Of a DNA stretch of 64,000 nt, positions 34,979 to 47,445 are shown in pieces. The DNA lies in assembly GCA_950295325.1 (NCBI GenBank), contig OX485804.1:26476001-26540000 (forward strand), written 5' to 3'. The position numbers and the translations under genes were made by a program. This stretch comes from Polytrichum commune. Taxonomy: Eukaryota; Streptophyta; Polytrichopsida; Polytrichales; Polytrichaceae. Position 1 is the stretch's first letter; every line of letters starts with the position of its first letter. Under the pieces are notes generated by a model, which had not been told where the DNA came from, made no database searches, and was given only the letters and a program-made list of their open reading frames with translations.

Positions 34979-35215
34979 TGAAGATTCGCGTGCTCATGAA
35001 ATGGTGGTATAGGTTTCCCTCTCATTTGTGTTCATTATTGGATATGGAATGGTGAACGTTGTTTGTGCACGGAATCCAACCTCTTTTAGGCTAATGTCTT
35101 TTTGATATCCATTCTTGGAGCCATATGTGACCTCATACCACTAGGATATAGGTGTCCGATTAAGATGAGTGATTGAATTAGGCATGTTTACCTTATAAGC
35201 ACATAGCCATGTATT
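34979..35215 (-). repeat. Dispersed repeat family A, copy 3 (minus orientation)
   Basis: Contains the complement of the family blocks: GTGAAGATTC, GTGCTCATGAAATGG, a GTATCC-like 'GATATCCATTCTTGGAG', 'ATAGGTGTCCGATTAAGATGAG' and 'ACCTTA'. It lies directly against the 87-bp array, whose last unit runs into it. Confidence 0.6.
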
Positions 35216-38200
35216 AAAATTGCAAGTCATTTTCACATAGAGTGTGTCAATGTTGCAACTAAGGTAGAAGTCCCTAATTCCATTTCATACCCCAACTCTA
35301 ACACATACTATTTTTCCTTCCCAATGTAGACAACAACTCACTTCAACATGAGCACCATCTGTATTATTCTAAGAACTAGAAAGGCAACTCATTGGTTGAA
35401 GGAGGCAAAATGCCAACGATCAATGGGCGATCAACGATGCCCTATTTCATTTTTTTTTGTTTTGTTTTGGGGTATGTCGGGATAGGATATGCTTTAATTC
35501 ATATGATCTAATGTCGTTGCTATTCCAAATAGATATTTGGATAACTTTGTTTGGGTTGGGTAAAGGGCCATAGTGCTTGATGTGTCTGCAATAGGCGCTT
35601 CTACCTTAATTTCGTAATGTACATGCAAAATGAAATTATCGCATACGAGAATGTACCTCTCATTCATCCAATATAAAAGCCCTTCAATAGTCTACAATTC
35701 ATAGAATGCTATGTCAAGCCAACTTCACACCATGATTGGCTTCAAAGGCCTCAACTTCTTCTATGCGATAGTATGTTCTAAGTATATTAACCACAAATAT
35801 GTAGGAGGTCAAGTTTTAGGCCGGATAGATAAGAGGTACGATTATGAGCGACAACTCCATGTTGTCGTGTAGACACATGCCTTAGGTATGTAAATACTAG
35901 TATGGACTTTGAAGTGTTTATCATATGTTGTTTTGTTGTGGAACATTGAAGGAATGTTTACGTACATCTTGATACTCGAGTGATTGTGGTTGTGATATAA
36001 GCCCACTTTCGACCACAATCACAACCACAACCATAGCCACATGCAACATTTGCCGAAATGTTGAAGGTAACCATTATAGGCTTGCCTACCTTAGATGAAA
36101 TCGGGGGTTGAATCCTCGGAGGAGAAGCGATTTGCGGCTTTTCATCCAAGTCGGGAGTTTCTTTCTATATCTTTTCCCTAATGCCATCGAACAAAGCACG
36201 AGGATATGAAAAACAAACAAACAAAACAAACAAACAAACAAGATGTGGATGATCACTTTTGCTTGTTTAGAAGAGCGACCCCCGAAGCTCCGTCGTAAAC
36301 CACTCATAAGGTGGAAATACCCAAACTGGTTAACCACCCTATGTCCGTGCACCAGACCGCCGTCGTAATAGTGAAGTGCCATTTTTGAAACCGATCATGG
36401 CGAATGCGTGTACACTTAGTGTAGCCAATGGAAGTCAAGGCTTAAGATATCTCATGAGGTAACCAATTTAGGTGATGTTCTGTACGGAAACGTGGATTGC
36501 CGTGTTCGGTGTAGGGAGATTCTAGTGACCGAGTAGGGGGGTTTTGACAACTTTCCACTTTGAAAAATTGTAAATTTTTTTGGTACAAGGCAGGAAAAAA
36601 TATGAAACAACTTGTATTCTTCCCGAATCCTTCTCGTCTATCTTGGAAAGCGATCTCATGATTATAAGACCATATCTTCAATGCGAATCACCTCATTTTT
36701 TGCGGGTAATATGGTATGTCTACCTTCCATCAATAAGTTTAAAAACTAAGCGCATGCATGTTGGGTTTCTCTTTTCTAGTCGGTCACGGATGGCCTGTTC
36801 GATGATTGTGAGCGAGAAACCCGTATAAAATCTCTCAAAAGTCGGACCGATTGAGGGGGGGCCGTTATGAACTAGCGAGTCAATCATCTAGTTATGGATA
36901 GATATATATGCCTTGCCATTTTCTTCCTTCCCAAACTCTGACCTCCCTCCCAGCTTTAACTTAACTTAGGCGCCTGCCTGGTGACCGAAGGGTGGGTGCA
37001 TGGTTCGAGTTGTTTAATTATTATGGGCTTCGGTCTCGGCGGGTTCCAATAGATCGAGATGCTCGTGAGCAGATCGTGTGTGAGAGTGAGACAGAGAGTT
37101 GGGACAACATATATTCCAGGAGTACAATCAAGTGCCATGAGGCTGACTTCTATTTAAAGGAGAATTTTACAGTTCATCCCGCATGGCATCTCCTTTTTCA
37201 ACATTTACACCACTTATTATTGACGCCTCATAATTATCATCGCGGTACATACATGTATGCATACTACTAGCTAGCTAGGCATGGCCTCATGGGAAACAAC
37301 CCTCGATAATGTCATTGTGACTCCTCCCTAGCTAGCTTTCTTTCGACGTTTCCAAGCCACCGCATGCACTTGCTTGCTTCATTTCATGCATATTGGCCCC
37401 TGGATTGCCACCGGGCTTCACTTGGGACGTCGATGATGGCTAAATGAGATTTGTGCCACTTGTGTAACAATGGTGTAGTGTTAAACTTATTGCTTTTAGG
37501 TTTAGGGTCGATTCATCCCAACTTAATCTAAAGGATGCTAATTCCAGGGTTACATATGTTAGGAAATGAATGGGAAGGAGCTCTAAACATTTTCTCCTGG
37601 ACCTTCAATGATTTGTCTCATGTTTCAGAGGGCGGGGGTAAAAGGCGGGTTTTCATGTGTGTTGTTCGTCCACTAGACTTTGGTGGAAATAGGGACATAT
37701 GTAGATGAATCATAGTGGGTTAGGGTTTGTATGTGCCAAGCAACTGCTATCATCTTATGTGTTTAGCGGGCGCATGGAGGTCTAGTGGCCATGGGTGATA
37801 GCCCTCCACATTCTAAAAGGTAGCAAAAATGTGTTTGTTTGGTTGCTTTTGTAATCTTCATGAGAACACATCCAAGCCCCTAGTACCTAGGATCTAGTGG
37901 GTCACCGACGGACATGGAAACCCACCCTAACTAATCCCCCCTCCCACCTAGTATAGTATAAAAGTACTCTGAAGAGGCCTTTTGCAATGCAATCAATGTG
38001 CCTTCAACCACTTTGTCTAAATCTTCACTACAAGTCGTTGCCAATGTGTACCTTTGTTGCTAGATTTGTTGTCACAATTGGACATTTATATTGAGTAATC
38101 TACTTTTCAAGTCAATTTTGACACCTGGTCTAACTAGCAATGACTTCATAGCTAGTAAGCGATCCTCAACGGATCTTGTTTTGTAACACCTACCAATCGG

Positions 38201-41200
38201 GGGTGCAATAATTATTTGTCCCTATAGATTGGATGTTGATCTAGACTAATTCGGAGTCTCCTTGATTCCAATTTAGATGTTAAATTCCCTAGAAATAGAA
38301 ATATCTGGGATCTACATAAAAATCAACGTTCTTACCCTCCCCAACTAGCCGAGACTGCTTGAGGCTCCAAACTCCAACTCTAAGTTAACACTAGTTGTCG
38401 TCAACTAAGTTTCCTACGAACCATCGAGTGAACCGTGCCACTATGCATACTAAGTTTTGGCCCCCCAAAAAGGAAGGGAAGAAGAAGCCCTAGTATATGT
38501 AAATACATAAATATGTAAATACATGCATGTATGTATGTATACTGGGCATGGAGGCCAAAACCAAAAGTTGAGAGGGTTTGAGCAAATTCAAACCCTACGG
38601 TATTCAACATTCTGTAGATAATGAGGAATAATGTCATCTACCCGTCCCCCAAAATATGCTAGGGTGCTTGGACCCATGATCTGGATTCCAGACAATCTCC
38701 TTTCAAAGAGCCTAATGATTCCTTCACTAGTACACTAGATAAGTTCCGGCCCAACTTTTAGGAGTGGGACGGCACGTAGTTAAGAAACGCACACTACACA
38801 AACACGTGTCACGACACCATTGGACTATGTGCTCAAAATCAATAGGACGCCGATCTAGCATGCTCACTAGTGAACCCTCACAATTGGAAAGAAAGACCTA
38901 GCTATGTGGTGGTGTTTCGTGAGCAAGCGAATCTTCACTTTGACCTTCCATAACTTTTGCATCTCTACTTCGATTTTGGAATTTGACGCAACAATCTGTT
39001 GCGTGTGAGTTCTAATTGCTAACTAGATGACAGGATTCTCGAGCTGGTTGAGTGGTCCTTAGATGTTTACCCCCAACAGGACCACACACTTTAACTATAC
39101 TTCACCTCATCTTACCCAACTCCAGAGTGGCCTCGTGAGGTACCGGAAAAACGAGATCCCCCAACCTTATGAATGTCACATGGAAAGTGTTACAAATGGC
39201 CCCAATCTTTACTTTGACCTCCTATGCTTCTTGCATCTCGACGCCAACCCTAAAACTTGACATGCCAATCTTTGTGAATCATAAGTTGCAAACCGGACGA
39301 GACCAAGTCCCAAGCCGATCGTTTCCAATGGCCATAAATGCCACTATCCTAAGTGCTAAACAACTTCGACGACCTGGCAACAAAAGACCGATTTTCGGAG
39401 GCGTCACACGAAACCTCGTGGACTCGTATAAAAGCGACACGTGACACAAGGCTCAAAACTCGGCAACGATTTGTGTTGGAACTTGTTTCTCACTTATAAT
39501 AGAGTGTAGGGTCACATACAATAGGCTCAAATTCACGTCGGATTGCCCAATGTATGTATGTTATTTGTTTGTTTGTTTGTTTAGTTAGTTCATTCGTTAG
39601 GGCCACATAGGTTCGCTTCGCTTCCCTTCCCTTCCCTTTTGCTCACCTCGCCCTTCAACTTAGTTACCGCACCGTAACTTGGCTTTGCCAGGGTCAAGAG
39701 CAGTCCTGCACTAGAGTACTTGGGAGAATAATATCCCATGATCTTATGAATGGGATGACGAGAGCAGAACTTGAACGCCTGTAGAAAATGACTTCATTCT
39801 CTTGCTCAGGTGACGGTGCGGGAATTATGATGCTCCTCCATCCACCCGTCTTTTCATCCACCCACCCACCGTTCTCATCCATCCACCCACCGTTCTCATC
39901 CATCCGGAGCCACGCACGTGTCCTTTAGCCGTGCAAGGGGAAGAATCTCTCAGGATGCAGCAGAGTGGCAGGGAATGCTTTTCCCTGAGCCCCCCACATG
40001 AAGCCGTCATGCAATATCGTGAAAGTTGAGGTTCCGTCCGTCTCCCATTGGATGAAGATCATGCGAAACCCGCTTCGTGCCCTTTGACATATCTCGAGTG
40101 GGGGTGGGGGGGGGTGGGGGATTTATAACTACGGCCAAAACCCAAGGATATTTCGTGCCGTGGGGCCCGGAATATTATATTGGAGGTTTTGGATATTCCT
40201 TTTCCTTTTTCCTCATCTCATCAAAAAATCAAAATTCTCCAAGCCGTAGTTGGAGACTACCGGCTAAGGCTAAGGCTGATCTCGAATTGTCTCATCCGGG
40301 AAGCAATGGCGACGAATCACGCAACTTGTCGTTGGAGTTGAAATGCAAAGTAGTTTTATGAGGCCAAGGTCGAAGATTCGCTTGTACACAAGTGATATTA
40401 CATAGGCCACATCCCATGTGTCGCTAATGTTTTATCATTGAACCTAGGTTAATGGTTTGTTGGTTTTGAGCACATAATCCAATCTCATCAATGTAGCGTT
40501 TGTTGTTTTGGCGACCATTCTTAACTACAAGCCTTGGCATGCACCAGTCAAGTTAGGAAGCGTGGCCACATAAGGCAACACTTACTGGCTCGTCGTCAAT
40601 GGGACTCTGAGAATTCATACCAATTCGAGATCAACCTTATGAGGTTGACGGTGGCTTCTTTGTACACATTTGCAGACGAATGTAAGGTAGTATAAGGTAG
40701 CAAACAATAAAAGAAGTAACCAAATAAGGCCTGTCTAGCTTAGGTGTAGTGAAGCAATTGTAAGTGACAGGCGCACCGATTTCTTTATGGATAGACATTC
40801 GATGATTGTTCTGTTGTTTGGTAGAGTACCGAATTCCAATCAAGCATGGGGGCTGCCTTATGGATAGAGGAGGATGTGATCCTTACAGAGATTAGTGTAA
40901 GAGGACTCTCTACAGTGGTGACCCAAAAAAAGCAGGCAGTGAGGATTTGAAACTGACAAAAAGAGTCTTGATGACATATCTTAACACTGTAGAGAGACCT
41001 GCAGAGGGAACACCATATCTTAAACAGATATTAAAGATCTGTAATGCGCAACAGTGTTAAAATATGATGTTGGCACAAAAAGAAGAGCCCTACCTAGCCA
41101 TGATGTTGTACCACAGATCCAAAAAGCCACTGGTGAAAGCCTTTCCAGTTGCTGCTAAGTTACTGAGAATGCGGGCCAGTGGCTTGCGATGTCATCACAA

Positions 41201-42100
41201 CAATTATTGATACCAAACCGGCTGGGCCGAAACAACCCGTACACTGGTTCCTTGGAGGCAGTGCTAAGGTCATCCAACAAGGAACCAGTGTGTGGGTTGG
41301 TTCCCCCTACCCATTCCAAACCTCACTATTGGAAAGGGATGCTTCAACTATCACGTACTATGGACAAAGAAGCACGACATGAATGGTTCAATACTGCAAG
41401 AGTATCAAAGAGTATCTGAGAGTTTCATTCAGTTTCAATGTAGCTATGTTAACTTGGTAAATTAATTGACTGTCTGGGACTCAAAGTCAAGAACTTAGCC
41501 TGCCCACATGCTCTCCCCCAACAACACTGATAAGATGATTGTTGTTGTTTATTTTTTGTTCTTTTTTATTCTTTTTCATTTTCCCCTATATTAGGAGCAA
41601 CACTGCAACACCATATAGGAAGGGACAGATCAAATTGCCATAATTGCAAGGTTGCTAATCCTGTCACACGACTGGATCCAAATCCTCAATGTCGTTCTAT
41701 TCTGAAGTGATGGCTAACTGCTTCACATGACCTATGCTGCTATTAGCAGTCAAATAGCAATATTTCCACCTCTATGAATTTGGCTGGAAAGATGTTGGAA
41801 TTCTGTATATTATGTCATGGAGGAGGGATAGAAGAGGGCCTTCTTTTTTACCCCATTTGTTGTGCAGCCATATATACATTGGAGTCGAGGCATTGAATAA
41901 TAAGTACGAATTCCTCAATCAGAGTCTTGAAACAGGACTTGCTGATTTACTCCCAGGTAATATCATCACTTTCCCCATCACCTGACGCTGCTTAATGGTT
42001 GCAAAAGCTTGATTAGCCTGCACAAGTAGAGGTAAGCTTATTGATCTCATAAAGGTCTTAAATAGTTACTTTTTATCCAACTAGCCCACTTCTCCTAGAA
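35216..42100. other. Intergenic sequence, no supported gene
   Basis: Contains AAAC/GTTT simple repeats (36208-36241; 39559-39583), a short minisatellite of CATCCA(T/C)CCACC units (about 39838-39905), a G-rich stretch (40100-40120) and degraded family A fragments (about 38805-38945 and 40430-40510). The last ~20-25 residues of the oxidoreductase gene should lie somewhere below 42720 on the minus strand, but I could not recognise them. Confidence 0.5.
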
Positions 42101-42194
42101 TATGAAACATGCGATTAGTACAAGATGCTTAGCATATCCAAAATCAAGGCCAAAGCCACTTTCCTCATATAAACATCTTATTCACTTTTAAGTG

Positions 42195-42425
42195 AAGATT
42201 CTCATGCTCATTCAATGGTCATATAGGTCCCTCCAATTACATTGACTATTGAACCTAGAGTGGTTATCATATTTTGAGCACATAGTCTCCAATCTCTTTG
42301 AACACATCTCTTTTTGGTATCCGTTCTTGGAGGTACACCTAACCACATACCACTTGAATATGGGTGTCAGATTAAGATAAGTAACCGCATTATGCACGTC
42401 TACCTTAAGCAACAGATATTCCTGA
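42195..42425 (-). repeat. Dispersed repeat family A, copy 4 (minus orientation)
   Basis: Complement of the family: GAAGATTCTCATGCTCATTCAATGG, ATTGACTATTGAACC, TTTTGAGCACATAGT, TTGGTATCCGTTCTTGGAGG, ACACCTAACCACATACCAC, GGGTGTCAGATTAAGATAAG. One of the better preserved copies. It sits just downstream of the oxidoreductase gene or in its last intron. Confidence 0.65.
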
Positions 42426-42720
42426 TGCATAATAAATGTCAAGGACAATGGTTAACAGAATGTGCACAATCAAGAATTTAGCGATTTATTACGTTAGCCA
42501 TGTGACATGTCACACTCTATCCAAAAAGAAGTGGAGTAGTAATTCTGCTGCCAGATAACACAACAATAAGTTTCATTCCTGAGCTTCTCTTGAACATTGT
42601 CCACCTTTTCCAACAGTTGGGCAGTGCACAAGTTATTTCAACAAGAATGGGTTTTATGGTTCTCGTTTCAGTAAAGAGAAATTGAAGATACTCAAATGAA
42701 AAAAGTAAATAATTAATTAC

Positions 42721-45700
42721 CTCACTGAGTCCAAATTTATGAGAGATGTGGACATGTAGGCTGCCCTTGGCCAACATCTCTAGCAACTCCTGCATTGAGT
42801 CCTGAAGCACTTTTGGATCGAATCTCATGTAGCTCCCCCAGTATAGACCATGTACAGTAAGATTCTAGAAAATAGCAACAAAAACTAAAATTAAATTCTT
42901 TTGCATCTTATCCTAAAGTCTTAACATCCTCTACAAAAAAAATTAGCATCTTCACATTCATGTGTAAGACCAATGTTGGATCGGCATATAGGTGAATGCA
43001 TGGTATCAAAGAACCTACCCTTGAGTATTAAAATTGTAATACAAGACAAATATTGATACTTGGTGGGTTATCTCAAGGTGAGAGAATCTTTGTATACCTA
43101 GGTTAGTATTTGGGTCAACACCATTCAAACCATATTGATACTAGGTATGAAGGTTTGTGCATATATAGACCCAAATGGCATCAAAGAACAAAAATATTTT
43201 CTACTGCCCATACCCTACTGGTATCGAAAAATGTGACATCCTCATTATAGAAACCCGAATCGTATCCAAAAAAAAAAACACGATACAGGTCCAACACTGG
43301 TCTTGACCTACATTGGCTACCGATTATAAACACTTGAGACTTTGCCACTGATAGACCACTTACTGACTGTATAGAACTAACAATGACATGCATGATTAGT
43401 TTTTATGCGGCTAATTTTGAAAGAAAGTACGAAGTACGAGACACATGAAACACTTCTAAGACGATGTAGGAGGTTTTGCTCAACACTGTAGGAGGTTTTC
43501 CTTTCAGAATTTACCTTGACGAGTAATATGTTAGCAGGCAGTGTGGGAATTTCGCCACTGGTAAACCCTATAATAAGGATCTGGGCACCCCAATTGAGGA
43601 GCTTCATGCTGTCCTTGAAAAGTTTTCCACCAACAGGATCGTAAAGAACATCAACACCATTAAGCTTCCGCAACTTCAAAAAGGCTTGAACAGGCTTCAT
43701 CAAGCCACCCTCACTTGGGTCAACCACAAAATCAGCACCAATACCTTTCAACATATCTGCCTTTTCTTGGCCCCTGTCACAACAATCCAGTGGTCAGCAG
43801 AGACTATGTGCAAAAACTATACAATTAAAGAGTCTGAGATTTACTTTGATGCATACAGGGTGAATATAAATAATTCCTGTACATATGTAAGGTAAGTGGG
43901 CCTGATTCGGTTACTCATCTTATATGACACGTATATTTGAGTGATGTGTGGATCTAAAAGCGGACACCAAAAAGACATGTGTTAAAAGAGATTGGACTAC
44001 ATGTTCAGACTTTGTTAACCATTCTAGACTCAATAGTCAACATGATTGCGGGGGCCTATGTGAGTGAGTTTTGGCTCCCTGGCCGTCATCTTTGGAAAGT
44101 CATATCAAATCAGGGCTCCAAAATATTCAGAGATTGGACCTGGTTTCTCCATCCATATTCGCGATCAGCTGATATCTAGGATTCGCAAATCAGAGTTGTA
44201 ATTCCTAGAGAAAAGAAAGGGGGAAAAAGTGATCAATTAAGACCCATCTATCTTACAGAATTGCACTTGTGAGTTTGTCAATCAGCTGCAAATAAAATGG
44301 ATTCTCTTGAGGCTTGTCATTTACAAACCTATTATTGTCATTCATTGACCAATCACCTGAAAAGGTTTTTCATTCATAGGAAAAGCATGTGTACCTGGCT
44401 GCAGCAATAACAACTGCACCAAGCAACTTGCCAATCTGAACAGCAGCTGATCCCACCCCGCCTGCTGCGCCAAGAACAAGCAATACCTGCTTACATGTTT
44501 CCTCTTTTTAGTCCATGCGTGACTGCTTTTAGCAGTTAGGAATTGAATACTTCTTTGGTGAATAATGTCCTCCTATCTGCAACAAAAAAATTGAAACAAC
44601 AAAAATTGCTGTTCCTTCTAAAGCAAGCACCCCTAGAATCAGAGTATTTCCATGTGTATATTGTCTGGATGCAAACACGATTTATTGGATCCGTTGTTGC
44701 AGACCAGTTCTCAGCATTAAGTAGTGGCCTTTCTTCATTTCTACCCAAAATCTCCAAATCATTATCCTATCCTCTACATGCAATCAGGAACCCTTAAAAA
44801 TTCCCTATATATGACAAAACATCAGAACAGCTCTAAGGACTACTTTTGTATCACTTTTTGTAAGCTCTCAAGTCCAAAGAGCTCATGAGTTTGGAGCTTG
44901 TCATGCTCACCAAGTTTCTCTCACCCTCAGTCATTCATTTCCAGTGCCCCGAACTTTCCACCTCCATTGTGGTTTTTTATAACTCGTCTATAGAGTACTT
45001 AGACATGGTATACTTGCATTGATTTCTAGGTGAGGCCACCAAAAATAAGGTCTAGATTTTTTTTTAAAACGTAACACAAAAAATTAAATACAACTTGGAG
45101 ACCTACCTGACCAGCTTTCAGCTTAGCACGATGCACAAGACCAACATGGGAGGTGCCAAATGCAACCGGAAGACCACCGGCCTGCATCAAATCACATCCT
45201 TCTGGCACCTTGAACCTACACCCACCAACCAACGAGCTTTAAAACTATCAAATGACCTTGAAGGAACAATATGGACTGAGTTGAATGTAGACAATATTTG
45301 AAGATAAGCTCAGCAAGACAAAGGCAAAGTAGAGACACCCCTCAAACTGTAGAATGTGAATTATCAACTTTCCACTTTTTTACAAGCACCATAACATTCT
45401 AAAGTTAGGTTCCAATGCAAATGGAATAATTCGTAGGTAATCCAGATAACCTAAGAATGATTGCATTGGGGACTCGTACACATCTTCAATTGAATCTTCG
45501 TAGATGAAAGCTGGCTTTGTGTCAGAAAATCGTAGGTAACAGTGAAGGAGGTTTCAACCAAATGAGAGCTTAACCCCTAAAGGGCAAAGCAAAATCTCCT
45601 TAGAATCGCCTAAAACAGTGCAGTCTAACTCAGCAGCTCATCGAAGAAATTTGGCACCTATTATGGTAGATCTTATTGTATGGATGACCTCTTTGTAAAG

Positions 45701-47266
45701 TTAGGATTGTTCACACAGATTTTCAGCCATCCACGTGTCCAAAATCAAAAGATAACAACATAAACATGTACACTGGTGTGGTCGGGAGAGGTGACTGCCC
45801 ACACAAAAATGTCCACCTCCGCCTTTAGGGGCTAATGCCACTTGACTATGCTCGCTGGCATTCATACATGCACTCAAGGACCTTGATTCTTGAAAATTTA
45901 TTCTTGAAGCTAGAATGGCCTAAAGAGAACGTCCTTACACTTGCTTTAGATCGCTATAAATGATGCCATCACAAGAGAATTCTACATGCAATAAAAGAAT
46001 TTCACACCTGTTGGGGCCTATCACAAAACAATCTCCACAAAGTCTTCAACATGATGATGACCAAGATCTTGATAACACAAGCCCTTACCCACAAGGAATT
46101 AGGGATATTAGCATGGTAGGTGTAGTTGATCCCCTAAGGTTAAGATGGAGTGTGGGTCTACTTACAAATTGGACCCATCACAAGCGCTTTGGCATAAGCT
46201 CCAGCATTTACAACCCACAGAGAGCATCTCAAATTTCTAACAACTTGTAAAGGCACAAATGCAATCACAAGACAATACACTACAAAGATTCTAACACCTA
46301 TCACACATCAATCTCCACGAAGTCCTCAACAGGATGAATATGATGAACAGGAGCTAGTTCAAGACCTTTCCCACAGGAAATTAGGGATAATTAGCATGGC
46401 ATGTGATGTTGAAACACTAAGATGAGATGGAATGTGAACACTTACGATTTGGACTCTTCAGCCACAAGTTCCAGTGCTTACAACCCCACAGACAGCATCT
46501 CAAATTTCTACTTACAGACAAGCACACATGCAATCACAAGACAATGGACTCCAAACACTTTAACACCTGTTGGGTCCTCAAAAAGGAAGATGATGACCAG
46601 GAGGTAATTTTAAGACATTATTAGCATGGTATGTGGAGTTGGAACACCAAGATGAGATGGAATTTGGATTCATCAACCACAAGCTCTTCAGCATAAGCTC
46701 CAATATTGACAACCCCACAGACAGTCTCAAATTTCTACTTACAGACAAGCACAGATGCAATCACAAGACAATGCACTACAAACACTTGTTGGGTCCTCAA
46801 AAAGGATGATGATGACCAGGAGGTAATTCAAGCCCTTTTCCACAAGAAATTAGGGATTATTAGGATGGTAGATGAAGTTGAAACCCTAAGATTGTGATGG
46901 AACTTACAATGTAGATTCATCAGCCACGAGCTCTTCAGCATAAGCTCCAGTATTGACAAATCCACAAACAGCATCTCCGACTTTAAATCGGCTTACTCGG
47001 TCCCCAACTTCCAGCACAGTTCCTGTGAAATCCTCTCCAGGCACATAGGGCAAGGGGGGTCTCTCTTGGTACTTGCCCTCGATACTTAACCCTGTGGAAA
47101 AATTCACACTGGAGGCCAGCACTTTCACACGGACACAGGTGGGGGAAGACAACTCAGGACGTGAGTAATCTTGGGCCACATAAATTGGAGACGTGTCCGA
47201 AATGGGCTGTGTTGGATCTCCCAATTTTCGACAGACTAACGCTCTCATGGTGCTTGATGGCGCCAT
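42721..47266 (-). CDS. Quinone oxidoreductase-like protein (MDR superfamily, zinc-free), exons 1-5
   Basis: An NAD(P)H-dependent reductase of the medium-chain dehydrogenase superfamily, similar to plant quinone oxidoreductase-like (NQR/QORL2-type) proteins, which reduce quinones or other reactive carbonyls. Exons with GT-AG borders and matching phases: 47266-46908, 45215-45107, 44486-44395, 43773-43515 and 42864-42721. They join into about 321 residues. Exon 1 holds the GroES-like start (MRALVCRKLGDP, KYQERPPLPYVPGEDF); exon 2 has PVAFGTSHVGL; exon 3 the nucleotide-binding GAAGGVGSAAVQIGKLLGA. Exon 4 has YDPVGGKLFKDSMKLL and WGAQILIIGFTSGEIP; exon 5 has HGLYWGSY and HISHKFGLSE. Zinc ligands of alcohol dehydrogenases are absent, as expected for QOR enzymes. 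The usual last 20-25 residues (RKAIGKV region) were not located. Confidence 0.88.
43008..43215 (+). repeat. Dispersed repeat family C, copy 2
   Basis: Second copy of the family at 31730-32035, lying in intron 4 of the oxidoreductase gene. More diverged, with small deletions. Confidence 0.5.
43908..44075 (+). repeat. Dispersed repeat family A, copy 5
   Basis: Lies in intron 3 of the oxidoreductase gene. Starts ATTCGGTTACTCATCTTATA, then TATTTGAGTGATGTGTGGAT, AAGCGGACACCAAAAAGACA, AGAGATTGGACTACATGTTC and TCTAGACTCAATAGTCAAC. Confidence 0.65.
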
Positions 47267-47445
47267 TGGGCAACAGAAATTTGCAACACAAAATTTGAGT
47301 AGCCTCCTTTAACCCTACCTACTACTCAATTGAAGGTCTGCAAGACACACCACATAGCACTGTTTAGGCTATTCTAGCTTCAAGAATCAAGGTCCTTCAG
47401 GATATGCATGAATGTAATCGAGTATAGTCAAGTGGCACTGGCTCT
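45836..47445. repeat. Inverted repeat pair flanking exon 1 of the oxidoreductase gene
   Basis: About 85 bases at 45836-45924 (GCCACTTGACTATGCTCG through TTCTTGAAGCTAGAATGG) recur inverted at 47362-47445, upstream of the start codon. One arm is in intron 1 and the other in the promoter side. Arms are diverged by several substitutions and a small insertion. Confidence 0.7.
46060..46918 (-). repeat. Tandem copies of the exon 1 / intron 1 boundary inside intron 1
   Basis: A unit of about 213-280 bases contains the last ~60 bases of exon 1 plus the first part of intron 1. It is repeated three times beyond the real boundary. The exon-like cores are near 46169-46230, 46449-46505 and 46662-46730; the real exon end is at 46908. 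On the minus strand the copy at 46662-46730 still reads VNIGAYAEELV-DES, against VNTGAYAEELVADES in the true exon, but has lost the GT donor. The other two keep GTAAGT-like donors but have frame damage. Shared flanks include TTAGGGATTATTAGCATGG and TGCAATCACAAGACAATG. Confidence 0.85.

Noticed and set aside
42540-42660. Candidate last exon of the oxidoreductase gene (segment containing GTTGGAAAAGGTGG on the complement)
   Set aside because: Only a few residues (VGK) fit the family C-terminus, the upstream residues do not, and no acceptor gives the right phase.
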